From an uncultured Eubacteriales bacterium (GTDB lineage: Bacteria > Bacillota > Clostridia > Christensenellales > Aristaeellaceae): 62,568 nt of DNA. Position numbers and translations under genes: made by a program. Positions within the stretch are counted from its first letter, which is position 1, and every line of letters begins with the position of its first letter. The DNA is taken from NCBI GenBank assembly GCA_902774025.1, contig CACYGY010000014.1, positions 1 to 62,568 on the forward strand. Direction: 5' to 3'. Under the pieces are notes generated by a model. That model worked only from the letters and a program-made list of their open reading frames with translations, was not told the DNA's origin and made no database searches. Of the stretch, positions 8,415 to 17,380 are shown one piece after another.

Positions 8415-9248
8415 ATGAAGAATCAAGCGTGCATGCCCACGGAAAAAAGCGGAACGGGTGAGCGTGAAGCTGAGAAAACGGCTGTGGCCAGGCGTCTTTT
8501 GCAGGCAAGAAGGGAAGTCCAGCTGACACAGAAACGGATTGGCGACATGATCGGGTATTCCGGTGCCACCGTGTGCCAGAACGAGCATTCTTTCCAGTCC
8601 GGACAGAAGTACCTGGACGCTTTCTGCAAGGCCCTGCGGGTGGATCCGGAATGGGTTCTGAAGGGCGGAAGCGACAGTGTGAAGCGGACGGTTCAGAACC
8701 AGGCCACCGCGGCGGATCGGTTTTCACAGATCCGTCGGGAACGGGAGCTCACACCCGTGACCATGGGACGCATGATCGGCGTGAGCGGGGCGCAGGTTTC
8801 CGCAATGGAAAGCGGAAAGATGCCCATCCCGGAAAAAGTGATGGAGCGGGTGGAGACGAATCTGGGATACGGCCGGGAGTGGCTGATTTTCGGAGATGAG
8901 ACACAGAAATACTGGCCCATGAACAGCCGGATGATCCGGTATCTGAAGGACCATCCCCAGAAGCGGCAGGAAATCTGGGAGAGGATCCGGGAGGAGGAGA
9001 ACGGGCCGGAAGATACACACTCCCTCCAGACACCCGGTGACAGGATCCGCGGCATCCGGACGGAAAGGCGGATCCGTCAGACTGAATTCGCCCTGCTTCT
9101 GGGCGTGAAGCAGTCGACGGTTTCCCGACTGGAAAGCGGGGAGATCAGCCTTTCGGGGATCATGGCGGAGAAGATCTGCCGGGTCCTGAATGTGTCTCAG
9201 GAATGGCTTCTCACCGGAAGGACCGGGGAGGAAGAAGAAAAAAAATAG
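8415..9248 (+). CDS. Transcription regulator with three tandem XRE-type helix-turn-helix domains
   Basis: This 277-residue protein contains three XRE/Cro-type units at about residues 27-84, 102-160 and 210-268. Each begins with an R-x-x-R helix and ends with the same tail (EWVLKG, EWLIFG, EWLLTG), so the units are related by duplication. The third has the clearest recognition helix (KQSTVSRLESGE) and the second the next best (SGAQVSAMESGK). The first is degenerate (SGATVCQNEHSF). Residues 161-209 form a charged linker. No sensor or catalytic domain is present. GAGGAG lies five bases before the ATG. The small gene at 9336 follows on the same strand. Confidence 0.85.
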   Translation: MKNQACMPTEKSGTGEREAEKTAVARRLLQARREVQLTQKRIGDMIGYSGATVCQNEHSFQSGQKYLDAFCKALRVDPEWVLKGGSDSVKRTVQNQATAADRFSQIRRERELTPVTMGRMIGVSGAQVSAMESGKMPIPEKVMERVETNLGYGREWLIFGDETQKYWPMNSRMIRYLKDHPQKRQEIWERIREEENGPEDTHSLQTPGDRIRGIRTERRIRQTEFALLLGVKQSTVSRLESGEISLSGIMAEKICRVLNVSQEWLLTGRTGEEEEKK

Positions 9249-9335
9249 CGCAGACTGGCAGGAATTTGCCGATCCGCCCGGAATATAAATTCAGAATCGT
9301 GTGTTCGTTAATCTTTTCGGGAAAGGAGGCAGAGT

Positions 9336-9617
9336 ATGCTCTCGCCAGAGCGGTTGCATGCGCTTCTGGCGGTCTGTGAGGACAGGACGGCGGTGAAGGC
9401 CGGCCTGGAGGAAGTGAGTACGGAGAACCTTCAGGAGTTTGTGACCGTATCCGCTTCCCTGATGGCTGACCGGAGACCTGATGTACTGGCGCTGATGGTG
9501 CGGTCACTCAGTGAAGGCTGCGTCACCGGTGAAGGCGGGAAGGCTCTCCTGAACGCCGCCATGTTCGTGATACATGGCCTGGGAAGTCGACATCCTCTGG
9601 AGGAATGTGATGAGTAA
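9336..9617 (+). CDS. Small hypothetical protein
   Basis: This 93-residue, probably all-helical protein has no recognised domain. It is acidic and has no signal or membrane segment. A strong AAAGGAGG lies seven bases before the ATG, which is the main reason to accept it. It follows the triple-XRE regulator by 87 bp on the same strand and precedes a plus-strand terminator, so the two could be co-transcribed. I cannot assign a function. Confidence 0.55.
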   Translation: MLSPERLHALLAVCEDRTAVKAGLEEVSTENLQEFVTVSASLMADRRPDVLALMVRSLSEGCVTGEGGKALLNAAMFVIHGLGSRHPLEECDE

Positions 9618-9640
9618 AGGACCGACACCTGGCACACAGG

Positions 9641-9667
9641 AAAAGGCGCTCCGGGTGAAGAGCGCCT
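9641..9667 (-). terminator. Minus-strand terminator downstream of the TPR-like gene
   Basis: AGGCGCTC (9644-9651) pairs with GAGCGCCT (9660-9667), followed on the minus strand by TTTT. It lies about 265 bp past the stop codon of the TPR-like gene. Confidence 0.5.
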
Positions 9668-9675
9668 CAGGAAAG

Positions 9676-9721
9676 CGGCCGTATGGGAGCGGAAGCTCCG
9701 GTATGACCGTTTTCTTTTTTT
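9676..9721 (+). terminator. Terminator after the small gene at 9336
   Basis: GGAGC (9686-9690) and GCTCC (9695-9699) around a GGAA tetraloop extend into an imperfect outer stem. A T-rich run follows at 9710-9721. Confidence 0.6.
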
Positions 9722-9931
9722 CGGGATCTGTGTCCGGAAAAGAGGATGGCGTGAATCTGCCGGAATCCTTCCGGGCGGGGAAGCCCCGTATATACCTTTG
9801 TCCGGGTGAATCCGTGAAAGGAAGGAAAGACGGACATTTCAGGACGGCGGAAGACAGCCGGCCTGTTTTTCTTTTTCCGGAGACGGACGGAAACGGCCTG
9901 CCGGGGTTTCATGCCCGCGCAGAGCCGGGCG

Positions 9932-11014
9932 TTACGGGAGGGGATCGCCCAGGGTACGCAGGGTTTCCTGGTACTGCTCTCTGGCGCCGGGATAGGTTCC
10001 TGCCTGACGGAAAAACCGGAGGGCTTTTTCAGGCTGCCCCTCCTCCATGAGACGGAGGCCTTTCTCGTAGTAGATCTTCAGAACCCTTGTTCCGGCGTCC
10101 ATCCAGGAAGAGGCAAGGAAGGCAGTGGCGGCCTCCTCGTCCAGTCCGCGTTCCAGAAGCGCTTCCCCCTGCTGATAGCGGGCACGGGACAGGAGCAGCG
10201 GAGCATTCCCGAGACTGCCGGCAAGTTCCAGAACCTCCGCGGCATCCCCGGGTTTCCCCGCCTCCAGGAGAAGCCGACCCGTGTCCAGACATTCTCTTTC
10301 GCCAAGAGAGGGCGTACCCAGCTCCCGGGCTTTCCGGATCCTTTCGGCGCCCTCGTGAATCTGTCCGCTGCGGAACATGGACAGGCCCTGATCCAGCAGA
10401 AGGGAGGAGGCGCGGGCAGAGGCATCCGAAAAGGGAACGGCTTTCTCAAAGGCGGAGGCGGCTTCCGCGGAATTTCCCGCCTGAAGGGCGTGTTCCCCCT
10501 TGGCGTACCACAGGCGCCGGGCAAGCTCCATGGCTTCCGGGGAGAGGGAGGCGGAAGAGAGCATGAGGAGGACATCATCGGCGGAGCTGGTTTTCAGTTT
10601 CTCAAGGGCCCGGTGATACAGAGCATCCTCTGCCAGACGCCTGGCGGAGGGCCAGGGAATGATGGAGCGGAAGATCTCCTCCGCCTCCTCCCATTTTTCC
10701 TCCTGCATGCAGACAAGGCCCTGCCGGGTGAGGCAGGTGCGAAGGAGGGCGGGACTGTCCTCATAGTCCCCGAGGTTTTCAAAGAGAGAAGCGGCCTGGG
10801 TCCACCGGCCCTCCTCCATATGGGTCATGGCGGAGACGTAATCCCGCCGGAGGCGGGTCTGTTCACGGAGCGGGAGAAGGAGAAGGAGGACAGAGGTGCT
10901 CAGACCAAGGAGAAGGAAAAGACGAAACAGGCGGCGGCGCATGCGCAGACGGGCAAGGCAGCGCTCCATGACCGGCAGAGGCGGAAGCTCCGGCGTCATT
11001 GAGTCAGAAGGCAC
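9932..11014 (-). CDS. Membrane-anchored TPR-like repeat protein
   Basis: This protein of about 360 residues has a short basic N-terminus, one transmembrane segment (about residues 30-50) and then helical repeats resembling tetratricopeptide or Sel1-like units, with patterns such as EEGRWTQAASLFENLGDYEDS and AEAASAFEKAV. It probably acts as a scaffold facing outside the membrane. The start is uncertain. Two GTG codons (11023 and 11014) lie downstream of the predicted promoter, while the first ATG (11074) lies at the upstream edge of that promoter, so I prefer 11014, which has GAGGGG upstream. Neighbours on both sides are divergent or convergent, so it is monocistronic. Confidence 0.7.
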   Translation of the reverse strand: MPSDSMTPELPPLPVMERCLARLRMRRRLFRLFLLLGLSTSVLLLLLPLREQTRLRRDYVSAMTHMEEGRWTQAASLFENLGDYEDSPALLRTCLTRQGLVCMQEEKWEEAEEIFRSIIPWPSARRLAEDALYHRALEKLKTSSADDVLLMLSSASLSPEAMELARRLWYAKGEHALQAGNSAEAASAFEKAVPFSDASARASSLLLDQGLSMFRSGQIHEGAERIRKARELGTPSLGERECLDTGRLLLEAGKPGDAAEVLELAGSLGNAPLLLSRARYQQGEALLERGLDEEAATAFLASSWMDAGTRVLKIYYEKGLRLMEEGQPEKALRFFRQAGTYPGAREQYQETLRTLGDPLP

Positions 11015-11044
11015 CCGAACCACCCCTCTTTCCTCGTTTTCAAG

Positions 11045-11073
11045 AGTATAGCATGGGGGACCGGAGACGTCCA
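11045..11073 (-). promoter_or_regulatory. Promoter of the TPR-like gene
   Basis: On the minus strand TGGACG (11073-11068), a 17-bp spacer and TATACT (11050-11045). It places the transcript start about 24 nt before the chosen GTG. Confidence 0.55.
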
Positions 11074-11074
11074 C

Positions 11075-11379
11075 GCGGAGAAAAACACGAATTTTTCACA
11101 AGAGAAGAGAGGGTATCGTTCGGCATCAGGGTGTAGACACGCACGGATACGTGGACATAGTGCAGGGGGAGCAGACGGCGTAAAAGCGATGTTTCTGAAA
11201 CTGGAGTTTTCAGTATTTTCGGGAATCCGGAATCAAAACGCCCGGAATCCGCGGAGGGATGAACACGCTCGGAGGTGTGGACAGGCACAGAGCCTGAAAA
11301 AGGCGAAAAAACGCGGAAAGGAGGGAACGGAGAGGAAGAAATCGACGAAAATTTTGTCCGGAAATGGCCTGAAAACATC
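11075..11379. other. Gene-free stretch upstream of the ribosomal operon promoter
   Basis: About 300 bp between the TPR-like gene and the rpsJ promoter. I see no supported gene. An imperfect hairpin (CTGAAAC/GTTTTCAG near 11195-11215) is present. The 72-codon open frame here has no ribosome site and runs into the rpsJ promoter. Confidence 0.5.
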
Positions 11380-11408
11380 TTGCAAAGACGGCAGAAAACG
11401 TGTATGAT
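11380..11408 (+). promoter_or_regulatory. Promoter of the S10-spc ribosomal operon
   Basis: TTGCAA (11380-11385), a 17-bp spacer and TATGAT (11403-11408). It gives a leader of about 160 nt before rpsJ, and no equally good promoter is seen within the following 12 kb. Confidence 0.75.
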
Positions 11409-11415
11409 CCGTCTG

Positions 11416-11574
11416 TTGTCTGTTCAGGGATGAAGTGATAAGTTGCCGCCAGGCCAAGCGGGTAATTATCACGGACCAGCCTGGTAATCGGGCGACGGAC
11501 TCGAAATGCGGGCGGACCTGCACCTGCAGTGGGAATGCCCGACATGCACGAGAACGATCTAAGGAGGTAAGTCA
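11416..11574 (+). ncRNA. Structured 5' leader of the ribosomal operon
   Basis: The leader contains a long imperfect hairpin closed by GTGATAA (11435-11441) and TTATCAC (11466-11472). A CCAG/CTGG hairpin follows, then a CGGGC/GCCCG stem (about 11509-11549). The ribosome site TAAGGAGG for rpsJ comes directly after. Leaders of r-protein operons are often bound by an encoded protein such as L4. I cannot match this one to a named family. Confidence 0.45.
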
Positions 11575-11883
11575 ATGGCCAGCCAGAAAATCCGTATCAA
11601 GCTCAAGAGCTATGATCACACCCTCGTTGATCAGTCCGCACAGCGGATCTGTGAGACAGCAAAGCGGACCGGTGCCCGGGTTGCCGGACCCATCCCGCTG
11701 CCGACCGAAAAAGAGGTTGTCACCATTCTGCGTGCTCCTCATAAGTACAAGGACAGCCGTGAGCAGTTCGAACGCAGGACGCACAAGCGTCTGATCGACA
11801 TCGTCAATCCCAATCCGAAGACGGTGGACGCCATGATGAAGCTCGAACTTCCTGCTGGTGTCGAAATCGAAATGAAACTGTAA
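11575..11883 (+). CDS. rpsJ: 30S ribosomal protein S10
   Basis: S10 of 102 residues, normal length, first gene of the operon. It binds the 3' domain of 16S rRNA in the small-subunit head and is also NusE in antitermination. The [16 protein letters not shown] start and the RTHKRLIDI segment are typical. A TAAGGAGG site lies seven bases before the ATG. Confidence 0.98.
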   Translation: MASQKIRIKLKSYDHTLVDQSAQRICETAKRTGARVAGPIPLPTEKEVVTILRAPHKYKDSREQFERRTHKRLIDIVNPNPKTVDAMMKLELPAGVEIEMKL

Positions 11884-11902
11884 TGGCAGGAGGAACGAGA
11901 TC

Positions 11903-12544
11903 ATGAAGAAAGCGATCGTTGGTAAAAAGATCGGCATGACGCAGGTCTTCACCGAAGACGGCCGTCTTGTTCCGGTCACCGTCATCGAGGCGGGCCCCTG
12001 CACTGTCGTGCAGCTGAAGAATAAGGAAACTGACGGATATGAGGCTGTTCAGGTAGGATTTGGTGAGCTGACTGAAAACCGCGCGAAGAAGCTTCTGAAC
12101 AAGCCCGAGCAGGGCCACTTCAAGAAGGCCGGCGTCGCGCCCCGCCGCGTGCTGCGGGAACTGCGCCTGGACGACTGCTCTTCCTACAAGGTGGGCGACG
12201 AAATCAAGGTGGACCAGTTTGCACAGGGTGACCGCATTGACATCACCGGCACCAGCAAGGGTCACGGATACACCGGTGCCATTGCCCGCTGGAATCAGCA
12301 CACCGGCCCCATGGCTCACGGTTCCAAGTATCACCGTGGCGTGGGTTCCCTGAGCGCCAACTCCGATCCTTCCCGCGTGTTCAAGAACAAGCATATGGCC
12401 GGACACTATGGTGTGGAGCGTGTGACGATCCAGAACCTTGAAGTGGTCAGTGTCGATGCTGAGCGCAATCTGCTGCTGGTCAGGGGCGCCGTACCCGGCC
12501 CCAATGGCAGCGTGCTGATGGTCCGCGACAGCGTGAAGGCCTGA
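11903..12544 (+). CDS. rplC: 50S ribosomal protein L3
   Basis: L3 of 213 residues. It is an early 23S rRNA binder whose long loop reaches near the peptidyl transferase centre. The start [15 protein letters not shown] and the conserved loop with the glutamine modified in some bacteria ([18 protein letters not shown]) are present. Its spacing of 19 bp after rpsJ with its own GGAGGA site fits the operon. Confidence 0.98.
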   Translation: MKKAIVGKKIGMTQVFTEDGRLVPVTVIEAGPCTVVQLKNKETDGYEAVQVGFGELTENRAKKLLNKPEQGHFKKAGVAPRRVLRELRLDDCSSYKVGDEIKVDQFAQGDRIDITGTSKGHGYTGAIARWNQHTGPMAHGSKYHRGVGSLSANSDPSRVFKNKHMAGHYGVERVTIQNLEVVSVDAERNLLLVRGAVPGPNGSVLMVRDSVKA

Positions 12545-12566
12545 GGGACGAAGGAGGAAATGAAAG

Positions 12567-13190
12567 ATGCCTAAGACCGCACTGTATAATATGGAAGGTT
12601 CGGCCATCGGCGAGGTGGAGCTGAGCGATGCCGTATTCGCGGCTCCCGTGAATGTCGCCGCCATGCACCTGGTGGTTCGTTCCTATCTGGCCGCCCAGCG
12701 CCAGGGCACCCAGAGCGCCCGTACCCGCGGCGAGGTCCGCGGAGGCGGCCGCAAGATCTACCGCCAGAAGGGCACCGGCAATGCCCGGCACCATGGCAAC
12801 CGCGCTCCTCAGTTTGCCCACGGCGGCGTGGTGTTTGCCCCCAAGCCCAGGGATTACGTCATCAATGTGCCCAGGAAGGTGCGCCGTCTGGCCATGAAGT
12901 CTGCCCTGACCTCCCGTCTGCAGGATGGGGATATCATCGTGGTGGACGAGATCAGACTGGCGGAAGGAAAGACCCGCCTGATGGCCAAGACCATGGCCGC
13001 GCTGAAGGCTGAGAAAAAGGCCCTTGTGGTTCTCCCCGGCAGGGACGAGAATGTGGTCCGCGCCACCGCCAATCTGGCGGAAGCCCGCACGACCTACGTC
13101 AACACCCTGAATGTCTATGACATCCTCAATGCCGGCAAGCTGGTCATCACCAAGGCTGCTCTTCAGTCCGTCGAGGAGGTGTACGCATAA
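12567..13190 (+). CDS. rplD: 50S ribosomal protein L4
   Basis: L4 of 207 residues, of the short type. It lines the exit tunnel with its extended loop (RTRGEVRGGGRKIYRQKGTG). In Escherichia coli it represses its own operon. Whether that holds here is unknown, but the structured rpsJ leader leaves room for it. Its stop overlaps the start of rplW. Confidence 0.98.
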   Translation: MPKTALYNMEGSAIGEVELSDAVFAAPVNVAAMHLVVRSYLAAQRQGTQSARTRGEVRGGGRKIYRQKGTGNARHHGNRAPQFAHGGVVFAPKPRDYVINVPRKVRRLAMKSALTSRLQDGDIIVVDEIRLAEGKTRLMAKTMAALKAEKKALVVLPGRDENVVRATANLAEARTTYVNTLNVYDILNAGKLVITKAALQSVEEVYA

Positions 13191-13501
13191 TGAAGGATAT
13201 GCACGACATTATCATCCGCCCCGTTCTGACGGAAAAAGCCTATGAGGGTTTTGCGGACAAGCGGTACGTCTTTGAGGTACCGGTCAATGCCAACAAAATG
13301 GAAATCAAGAAGGCTGTGGAGGAAGTGTTCGCCTCTGACCGTGTGAAGGTGGAGAAGGTGAATACGGTACGGACCATCGGCAAGGTCAAGCGCCAGGGTC
13401 TGCACAGCGGCCGTCGCCCCGAAGTGAAGAAGGCTTACGTAACCCTGACCAGGGACTCCAAGCCGATCAAGTTCTTCGAGGCTATGGGAACGGAAGAATA
13501 A
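13190..13501 (+). CDS. rplW: 50S ribosomal protein L23
   Basis: L23 of 103 residues, at the tunnel exit, where SRP and trigger factor dock. It has the [12 protein letters not shown] start and [16 protein letters not shown] central segment of the family. The ATG overlaps the rplD TAA (TAATG), with GAGGAGG placed inside the end of rplD. Confidence 0.97.
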   Translation: MKDMHDIIIRPVLTEKAYEGFADKRYVFEVPVNANKMEIKKAVEEVFASDRVKVEKVNTVRTIGKVKRQGLHSGRRPEVKKAYVTLTRDSKPIKFFEAMGTEE

Positions 13502-13520
13502 GGCGGGGAGGACAGAAAAC

Positions 13521-14360
13521 ATGGCTATTCGAAATTATAAGCCGACGTCGCCTGCCCGGCGCTTTATGTCGGTTCTGACCTTTGAGGAGATCACCAAGAA
13601 AAAGCCCGAAAAGAGCCTGATTGCGTACAAGAAGAAGAACGCAGGCCGCAACAAGCAGGGCAAGATCACCGTCCGTCATCAGGGCGGCGGCAACAAGGTA
13701 AAGTACCGTCTGGTGGACTTCAAGCGTGACAAGCTGGATGTGAGCGCCAAGGTGGCGGCGATTGAGTACGATCCCAACCGCAGCGCATTCATCGCCCTGC
13801 TCCACTATGTGGATGGCGAGAAGCGCTACATCCTGGCTCCCCTGGACCTGAAGGTGGGACAGTTCGTGAAGGCCACCCGGGATCAGGAAATCGACATCAT
13901 GCCCGGCAATGCCATGCCTCTGGCGAAGATTCCTGTGGGTACGCTGATCCACAACCTGGAGCTCAAGCCCGGCCGCGGAGGCCAGCTGGTCCGTTCCGCC
14001 GGTCTGTCCGCTCAGCTCATGGCCAAGGAAAACGGTCTTGCCACCGTGCGCCTCCCTTCCGGAGAAATGCGCCGGCTGCCCATGAACGCGATGGCCACCA
14101 TCGGCACCGTGGGCAACTCTGATCATGAAAATGTCCGCCTGGGCAAGGCGGGTCGCGTCCGCCACATGGGCATCCGTCCCACCGTCCGCGGCGTGGTCAT
14201 GAACCCCAACGACCATCCCCATGGCGGCGGCGAAGGCAAGAGCCCTGTGGGTATGCCTGCTCCTGTGACTCCCTGGGGTAAGCCCGCTCTGGGTTACAAG
14301 ACCAGGAAGAACAAGAAGTATTCCAACAAGATGATCATCAAGCGCGCTGGCAACAAGTAA
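13521..14360 (+). CDS. rplB: 50S ribosomal protein L2
   Basis: L2 of 279 residues, needed for subunit association and peptidyl transfer. The universally conserved C-terminal motif with the catalytic-site-proximal histidine is present ([11 protein letters not shown]). The N-terminal TPSARRFM-like start reads TSPARRFM. Confidence 0.98.
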   Translation: MAIRNYKPTSPARRFMSVLTFEEITKKKPEKSLIAYKKKNAGRNKQGKITVRHQGGGNKVKYRLVDFKRDKLDVSAKVAAIEYDPNRSAFIALLHYVDGEKRYILAPLDLKVGQFVKATRDQEIDIMPGNAMPLAKIPVGTLIHNLELKPGRGGQLVRSAGLSAQLMAKENGLATVRLPSGEMRRLPMNAMATIGTVGNSDHENVRLGKAGRVRHMGIRPTVRGVVMNPNDHPHGGGEGKSPVGMPAPVTPWGKPALGYKTRKNKKYSNKMIIKRAGNK

Positions 14361-14391
14361 GCGTATCCTGCAGGAAGGAGGCAGCTAACGA

Positions 14392-14670
14392 ATGAGTCGT
14401 TCCGTAAAGAAGGGCCCTTATATTGAATCCGCGCTTCTCAAGCGCGTGAAGGAAATGAATGCTTCCGGCAAGAAGGCGGTTGTGAAGACATGGTCCCGCA
14501 GCTCCACCATCTTCCCGGATTTCGTGGGACACACCATCGCCGTGCATGACGGACGCAAGCATGTTCCGGTCTATGTCACGGAGGATATGGTGGGTCACAA
14601 GCTGGGCGAGTTCGCACCGACCCGGACTTTCCGCGGCCATGCCGGTGACAAGGCCACGGGCAAGAAATAA
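14392..14670 (+). CDS. rpsS: 30S ribosomal protein S19
   Basis: S19 of 92 residues in the head of the small subunit, next to S13 and the A-site tRNA. It has the [11 protein letters not shown] start and the [15 protein letters not shown] segment. The ribosome site is AAGGAGG. Its partner S13 is not in this operon. Confidence 0.98.
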   Translation: MSRSVKKGPYIESALLKRVKEMNASGKKAVVKTWSRSSTIFPDFVGHTIAVHDGRKHVPVYVTEDMVGHKLGEFAPTRTFRGHAGDKATGKK

Positions 14671-14690
14671 TCAGAGAGGAGAATACCGAG

Positions 14691-15074
14691 ATGGCAACCC
14701 ATTCCAAGGAAAAGAAGGCTGCCCGCGTGGCAAATGCTGACAAGCGGCCCAAGGCGCATGCCAAGTACATCCGCATCTCTCCTCGAAAGGTGAAGATCGT
14801 TGTGGATCTGATCCGGGGCAAGAGTGTGGAGGAAGCCCAGGCGATTCTGACCTATACGCCCAAAGCCGCCGCGCCGGTGGTTCTGAAGGTCCTGAACAGC
14901 GCGATTGCGAATGCGGAGAACAACAAGGAAATGAACAGGAAAGACCTGTATGTGGCAGAAGTTTACGCCAATCCGGGCCCGACCCTGAAGCGCTATGTTG
15001 CCCGCAGCCGCGGCAGTGCATCCCCGATGCTCAAGCGCACCAGCCACATCAGCGTGGTGCTTGACCAGAAGTAA
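14691..15074 (+). CDS. rplV: 50S ribosomal protein L22
   Basis: L22 of 127 residues, with a beta-hairpin that lines the exit tunnel near the macrolide site. The family segment [20 protein letters not shown] and the C-terminal RRSSHISVVL-like region are recognisable, although the hairpin tip is somewhat divergent ([15 protein letters not shown]). Confidence 0.97.
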   Translation: MATHSKEKKAARVANADKRPKAHAKYIRISPRKVKIVVDLIRGKSVEEAQAILTYTPKAAAPVVLKVLNSAIANAENNKEMNRKDLYVAEVYANPGPTLKRYVARSRGSASPMLKRTSHISVVLDQK

Positions 15075-15092
15075 GGACGAGGAGGTTGAACC

Positions 15093-15689
15093 ATGGGTCA
15101 GAAAGTAAATCCCCACGGCGCTCGCGTCGGCGTGATCTTTGACTGGAGCACCCGCTGGTACGCCGATAAGAAGGATTTTGCCAATAATCTCGTTGAGGAT
15201 CACAAGCTCCGCGAGATGCTGAAGAAGAAGTTTTACGCGACCGGCATCAGCAAGATCGACATTGAGCGCACGGCACAGACGGTGACGGTGAACATCTACA
15301 CATCCAAGCCGGGCATGATCATCGGGCCGAAGGGCGCGGCGATTGAGCAGCTGAAGAAGGAAGTCAACAGCTTCCTCATTGCCCAGCAGCTGGAGAAGCG
15401 CATTTCCTTCCGCCGTGCCATGAAGCAGTCCATTCAGCGGGCTCTGAAGATCAACGGCGTCAAGGGGATCAAGTGCGCTGTCAGCGGCCGGATCGGCGGC
15501 GCGGACATTGCGCGGAGCGAGCACTATCATGAGGGCTCCATTCCGCTGCAGACCCTGCGCGCGAACATTGAGTATGGCTTCGCGGAAGCCAAGACCACGT
15601 ATGGCCGTCTGGGCATCAAGGTTTGGATCTACAAAGGCCAGATCCTGCCTGCAGCCAAGAAGGGGCCTGCTGCGAAGGAGGTTAAGTAA
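15093..15689 (+). CDS. rpsC: 30S ribosomal protein S3 with a shortened KH domain
   Basis: S3 of 198 residues, where relatives have about 215-230. It forms part of the mRNA entry tunnel. The N-terminal KH domain begins normally, with GxxG loop IGPKG near residues 78-81. About 24 residues are then missing after residue 93: the text goes from KKEVNS straight to [13 protein letters not shown]. By comparison with Bacillus subtilis S3, the absent part is the last KH beta strand and the first turn of the linking helix. The frame is intact, and the C-terminal domain ([24 protein letters not shown]) is complete. I see no frameshift, so the deletion looks real and in frame. Confidence 0.95.
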   Translation: MGQKVNPHGARVGVIFDWSTRWYADKKDFANNLVEDHKLREMLKKKFYATGISKIDIERTAQTVTVNIYTSKPGMIIGPKGAAIEQLKKEVNSFLIAQQLEKRISFRRAMKQSIQRALKINGVKGIKCAVSGRIGGADIARSEHYHEGSIPLQTLRANIEYGFAEAKTTYGRLGIKVWIYKGQILPAAKKGPAAKEVK

Positions 15690-15692
15690 CTC

Positions 15693-16133
15693 ATGCTGAT
15701 GCCTAAGAGAGTCAAGCGCCGCAAGGTGATGCGCGGACGCATGAAGGGCGAGGCCCATCGCGGCAATTTCCTTGCCTATGGTGATTACGGCCTGCAGGCC
15801 ACGGAGCCCTGCTGGGTGACTTCCCAGCAGATTGAGGCGGCCCGTATCGCTCTGACCCGTTACACCAAGCGCGGTGGACAGGTCTGGATCAAGATTTTCC
15901 CCGACAAGCCTGTAACCGAAAAACCTGCTGAGACCCGAATGGGTTCCGGCAAAGGTTCGCCTGAATACTGGGTAGCCGTTGTCAAGCCCGGCCGTGTGCT
16001 GTTCGAGATCAAGGGTGTGCCGGAAGAGACCGCCCGTGAAGCACTGCGTCTGGCCAGCCACAAGCTGCCTCTGAAGACCAAGATCATTCGGCGCCCTGAA
16101 GCGGCCAATTCTGAAGCGGGTGGTGAACAGTAA
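15693..16133 (+). CDS. rplP: 50S ribosomal protein L16
   Basis: L16 of 146 residues, which contacts the A-site and P-site tRNA elbows. It has the MPKRVKRRK start, the conserved arginine-rich [12 protein letters not shown] and the [17 protein letters not shown] loop. Two in-frame ATGs (15693, 15699) are possible; the first is better spaced from AAGGAGG. The stop overlaps the rpmC start. Confidence 0.97.
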   Translation: MLMPKRVKRRKVMRGRMKGEAHRGNFLAYGDYGLQATEPCWVTSQQIEAARIALTRYTKRGGQVWIKIFPDKPVTEKPAETRMGSGKGSPEYWVAVVKPGRVLFEIKGVPEETAREALRLASHKLPLKTKIIRRPEAANSEAGGEQ

Positions 16134-16324
16134 TGAAAGCGAAAGAAATGACTGCCATGACTAAGGAACAGCTGGAAGAGCAGGTGGCAAGCCTGAAGAA
16201 CGAGCTGTTCAATCTTCGCTTCCGTCTGGCAACCGGCACGCTCGATAACCCGAAGAAGATCGGTGAAATCCGGCGTGATATTGCAAGAACCAAGACCGTG
16301 CTTCGCCTCAAGGAGCAGGCGTAA
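16133..16324 (+). CDS. rpmC: 50S ribosomal protein L29
   Basis: L29 of 63 residues, a two-helix protein beside L23 at the tunnel exit. It has the LKNELFNLRFRLATGTL core and the IGEIRRDIARTKTVL C-terminal helix. The ATG overlaps the rplP stop codon (TAATG). Confidence 0.96.
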   Translation: MKAKEMTAMTKEQLEEQVASLKNELFNLRFRLATGTLDNPKKIGEIRRDIARTKTVLRLKEQA

Positions 16325-16353
16325 AGTGAACTTGAAAGGAGGCAGCCGCTTCA

Positions 16354-16614
16354 ATGTCTGAAGAAAGAGGACTTCGTAAAACCAGGGTTGGTGTTGTGGT
16401 CAGCGACAAGATGGACAAAACCTGTGTCATTCAGATCAAGACCCGTGTACGCCATCCCCTGTATGGAAAGATCATGAACCGTACCAGCAAGCTGAAGGTA
16501 CACGATGAAAACAATGAATGCGGCGTAGGCGACACCATCCGCGTGATGGAGACCCGCCCGCTGAGCCACGACAAGCGCTGGCGCCTGGTCGAGATTATCG
16601 AAAAGGCTAAGTAA
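16354..16614 (+). CDS. rpsQ: 30S ribosomal protein S17
   Basis: S17 of 86 residues, an early 16S rRNA-binding OB-fold protein. It has the [16 protein letters not shown] start and [16 protein letters not shown] core. An AAAGGAGG site lies upstream. Confidence 0.97.
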   Translation: MSEERGLRKTRVGVVVSDKMDKTCVIQIKTRVRHPLYGKIMNRTSKLKVHDENNECGVGDTIRVMETRPLSHDKRWRLVEIIEKAK

Positions 16615-16642
16615 GCTGCTGTCATGAAGGAGGAAATATCCA

Positions 16643-17011
16643 ATGATTCAGCCGCAAACGCGACTCAAGGTAGCCGATAATTCCGGTGCCAAGGAAATTA
16701 TGTGCATCCGTGTGCTGGGCGGCTCTTTCCGGCGTGATGGCTCCATCGGTGATGTCATCGTGGCCAGTGTAAAGACTGCGACCCCCGGCGGCACAGTGAA
16801 AAAAGGTGACGTGGTGAAGGCCGTGATCGTCCGCACCCGCAAGAATCGTCGCCGCAAGGATGGCAGCTATATCCGCTTTGACGACAACGCTGCCGTGATC
16901 ATCAATGATCAGAATCTGCCCCGCGGGACCCGTATCTTTGGACCTGTCGCCCGTGAGCTTCGCGAGAAGGATTTCATGAAGATCGTCTCGCTGGCTCCCG
17001 AAGTGCTGTAA
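16643..17011 (+). CDS. rplN: 50S ribosomal protein L14
   Basis: L14 of 122 residues, normal length, at the subunit interface. Sequence [22 protein letters not shown] and the C-terminal [12 protein letters not shown] are family hallmarks. Confidence 0.98.
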   Translation: MIQPQTRLKVADNSGAKEIMCIRVLGGSFRRDGSIGDVIVASVKTATPGGTVKKGDVVKAVIVRTRKNRRRKDGSYIRFDDNAAVIINDQNLPRGTRIFGPVARELREKDFMKIVSLAPEVL

Positions 17012-17026
17012 GGAGGCAGACAAAGC

Positions 17027-17362
17027 ATGAATGTAAAAAAGAATGACACCGTCAAGGTGATTGCCGGAAAGGACAAGGGTATTGAGGGCAAAGTGATTGC
17101 GTGCTTCCCCAAGCTCAACCGTGTGACGGTCAAGGGCGTGAATGAGGTTGTCAAGCATCAGAAATCCCGCAACGCCAACCAGCCCGGTGGAATCATCCAT
17201 AAGGAAATGCCCGTGGACGCATCCAACGTGATGGTCGTCTGCCCCAAGTGCGGAAAACCCACCCGCGTGGCCCACAAGGTCAATCGGGTGACCAACGATC
17301 AGGGACGCGAGGTCCGGGAAATGGTGCGCGTGTGCAAAAAGTGCAACGCCGAAATTGACTGA
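17027..17362 (+). CDS. rplX: 50S ribosomal protein L24
   Basis: L24 of 111 residues, one of the two assembly initiators of the large subunit. The KOW motif ([14 protein letters not shown]) is near the N-terminus, followed by [13 protein letters not shown] [12 protein letters not shown]. The C-terminal part has paired cysteines (CPKCGKPT and CKKCN) that could bind zinc, as in some other bacterial L24 proteins. Confidence 0.97.
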   Translation: MNVKKNDTVKVIAGKDKGIEGKVIACFPKLNRVTVKGVNEVVKHQKSRNANQPGGIIHKEMPVDASNVMVVCPKCGKPTRVAHKVNRVTNDQGREVREMVRVCKKCNAEID

Positions 17363-17380
17363 TAAGGAGGAATTGCCTAA

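Larger units (their letters stand above)
9618..9931. other. Gene-free convergent intergenic region
   Basis: This 314-bp stretch separates convergent genes. It holds a plus-strand terminator (9676-9721) and a minus-strand terminator (9641-9667). I see no convincing gene between about 9722 and 9931. Confidence 0.6.

Noticed and set aside
9610..10050. Plus-strand frame starting ATG 9610 with GGAGG upstream
   Set aside because: It reads through two terminator hairpins and then antisense to the TPR-like gene, with no recognisable protein.
11189..11407. 72-codon frame upstream of rpsJ
   Set aside because: No ribosome site, and it ends inside the -10 of the ribosomal promoter.
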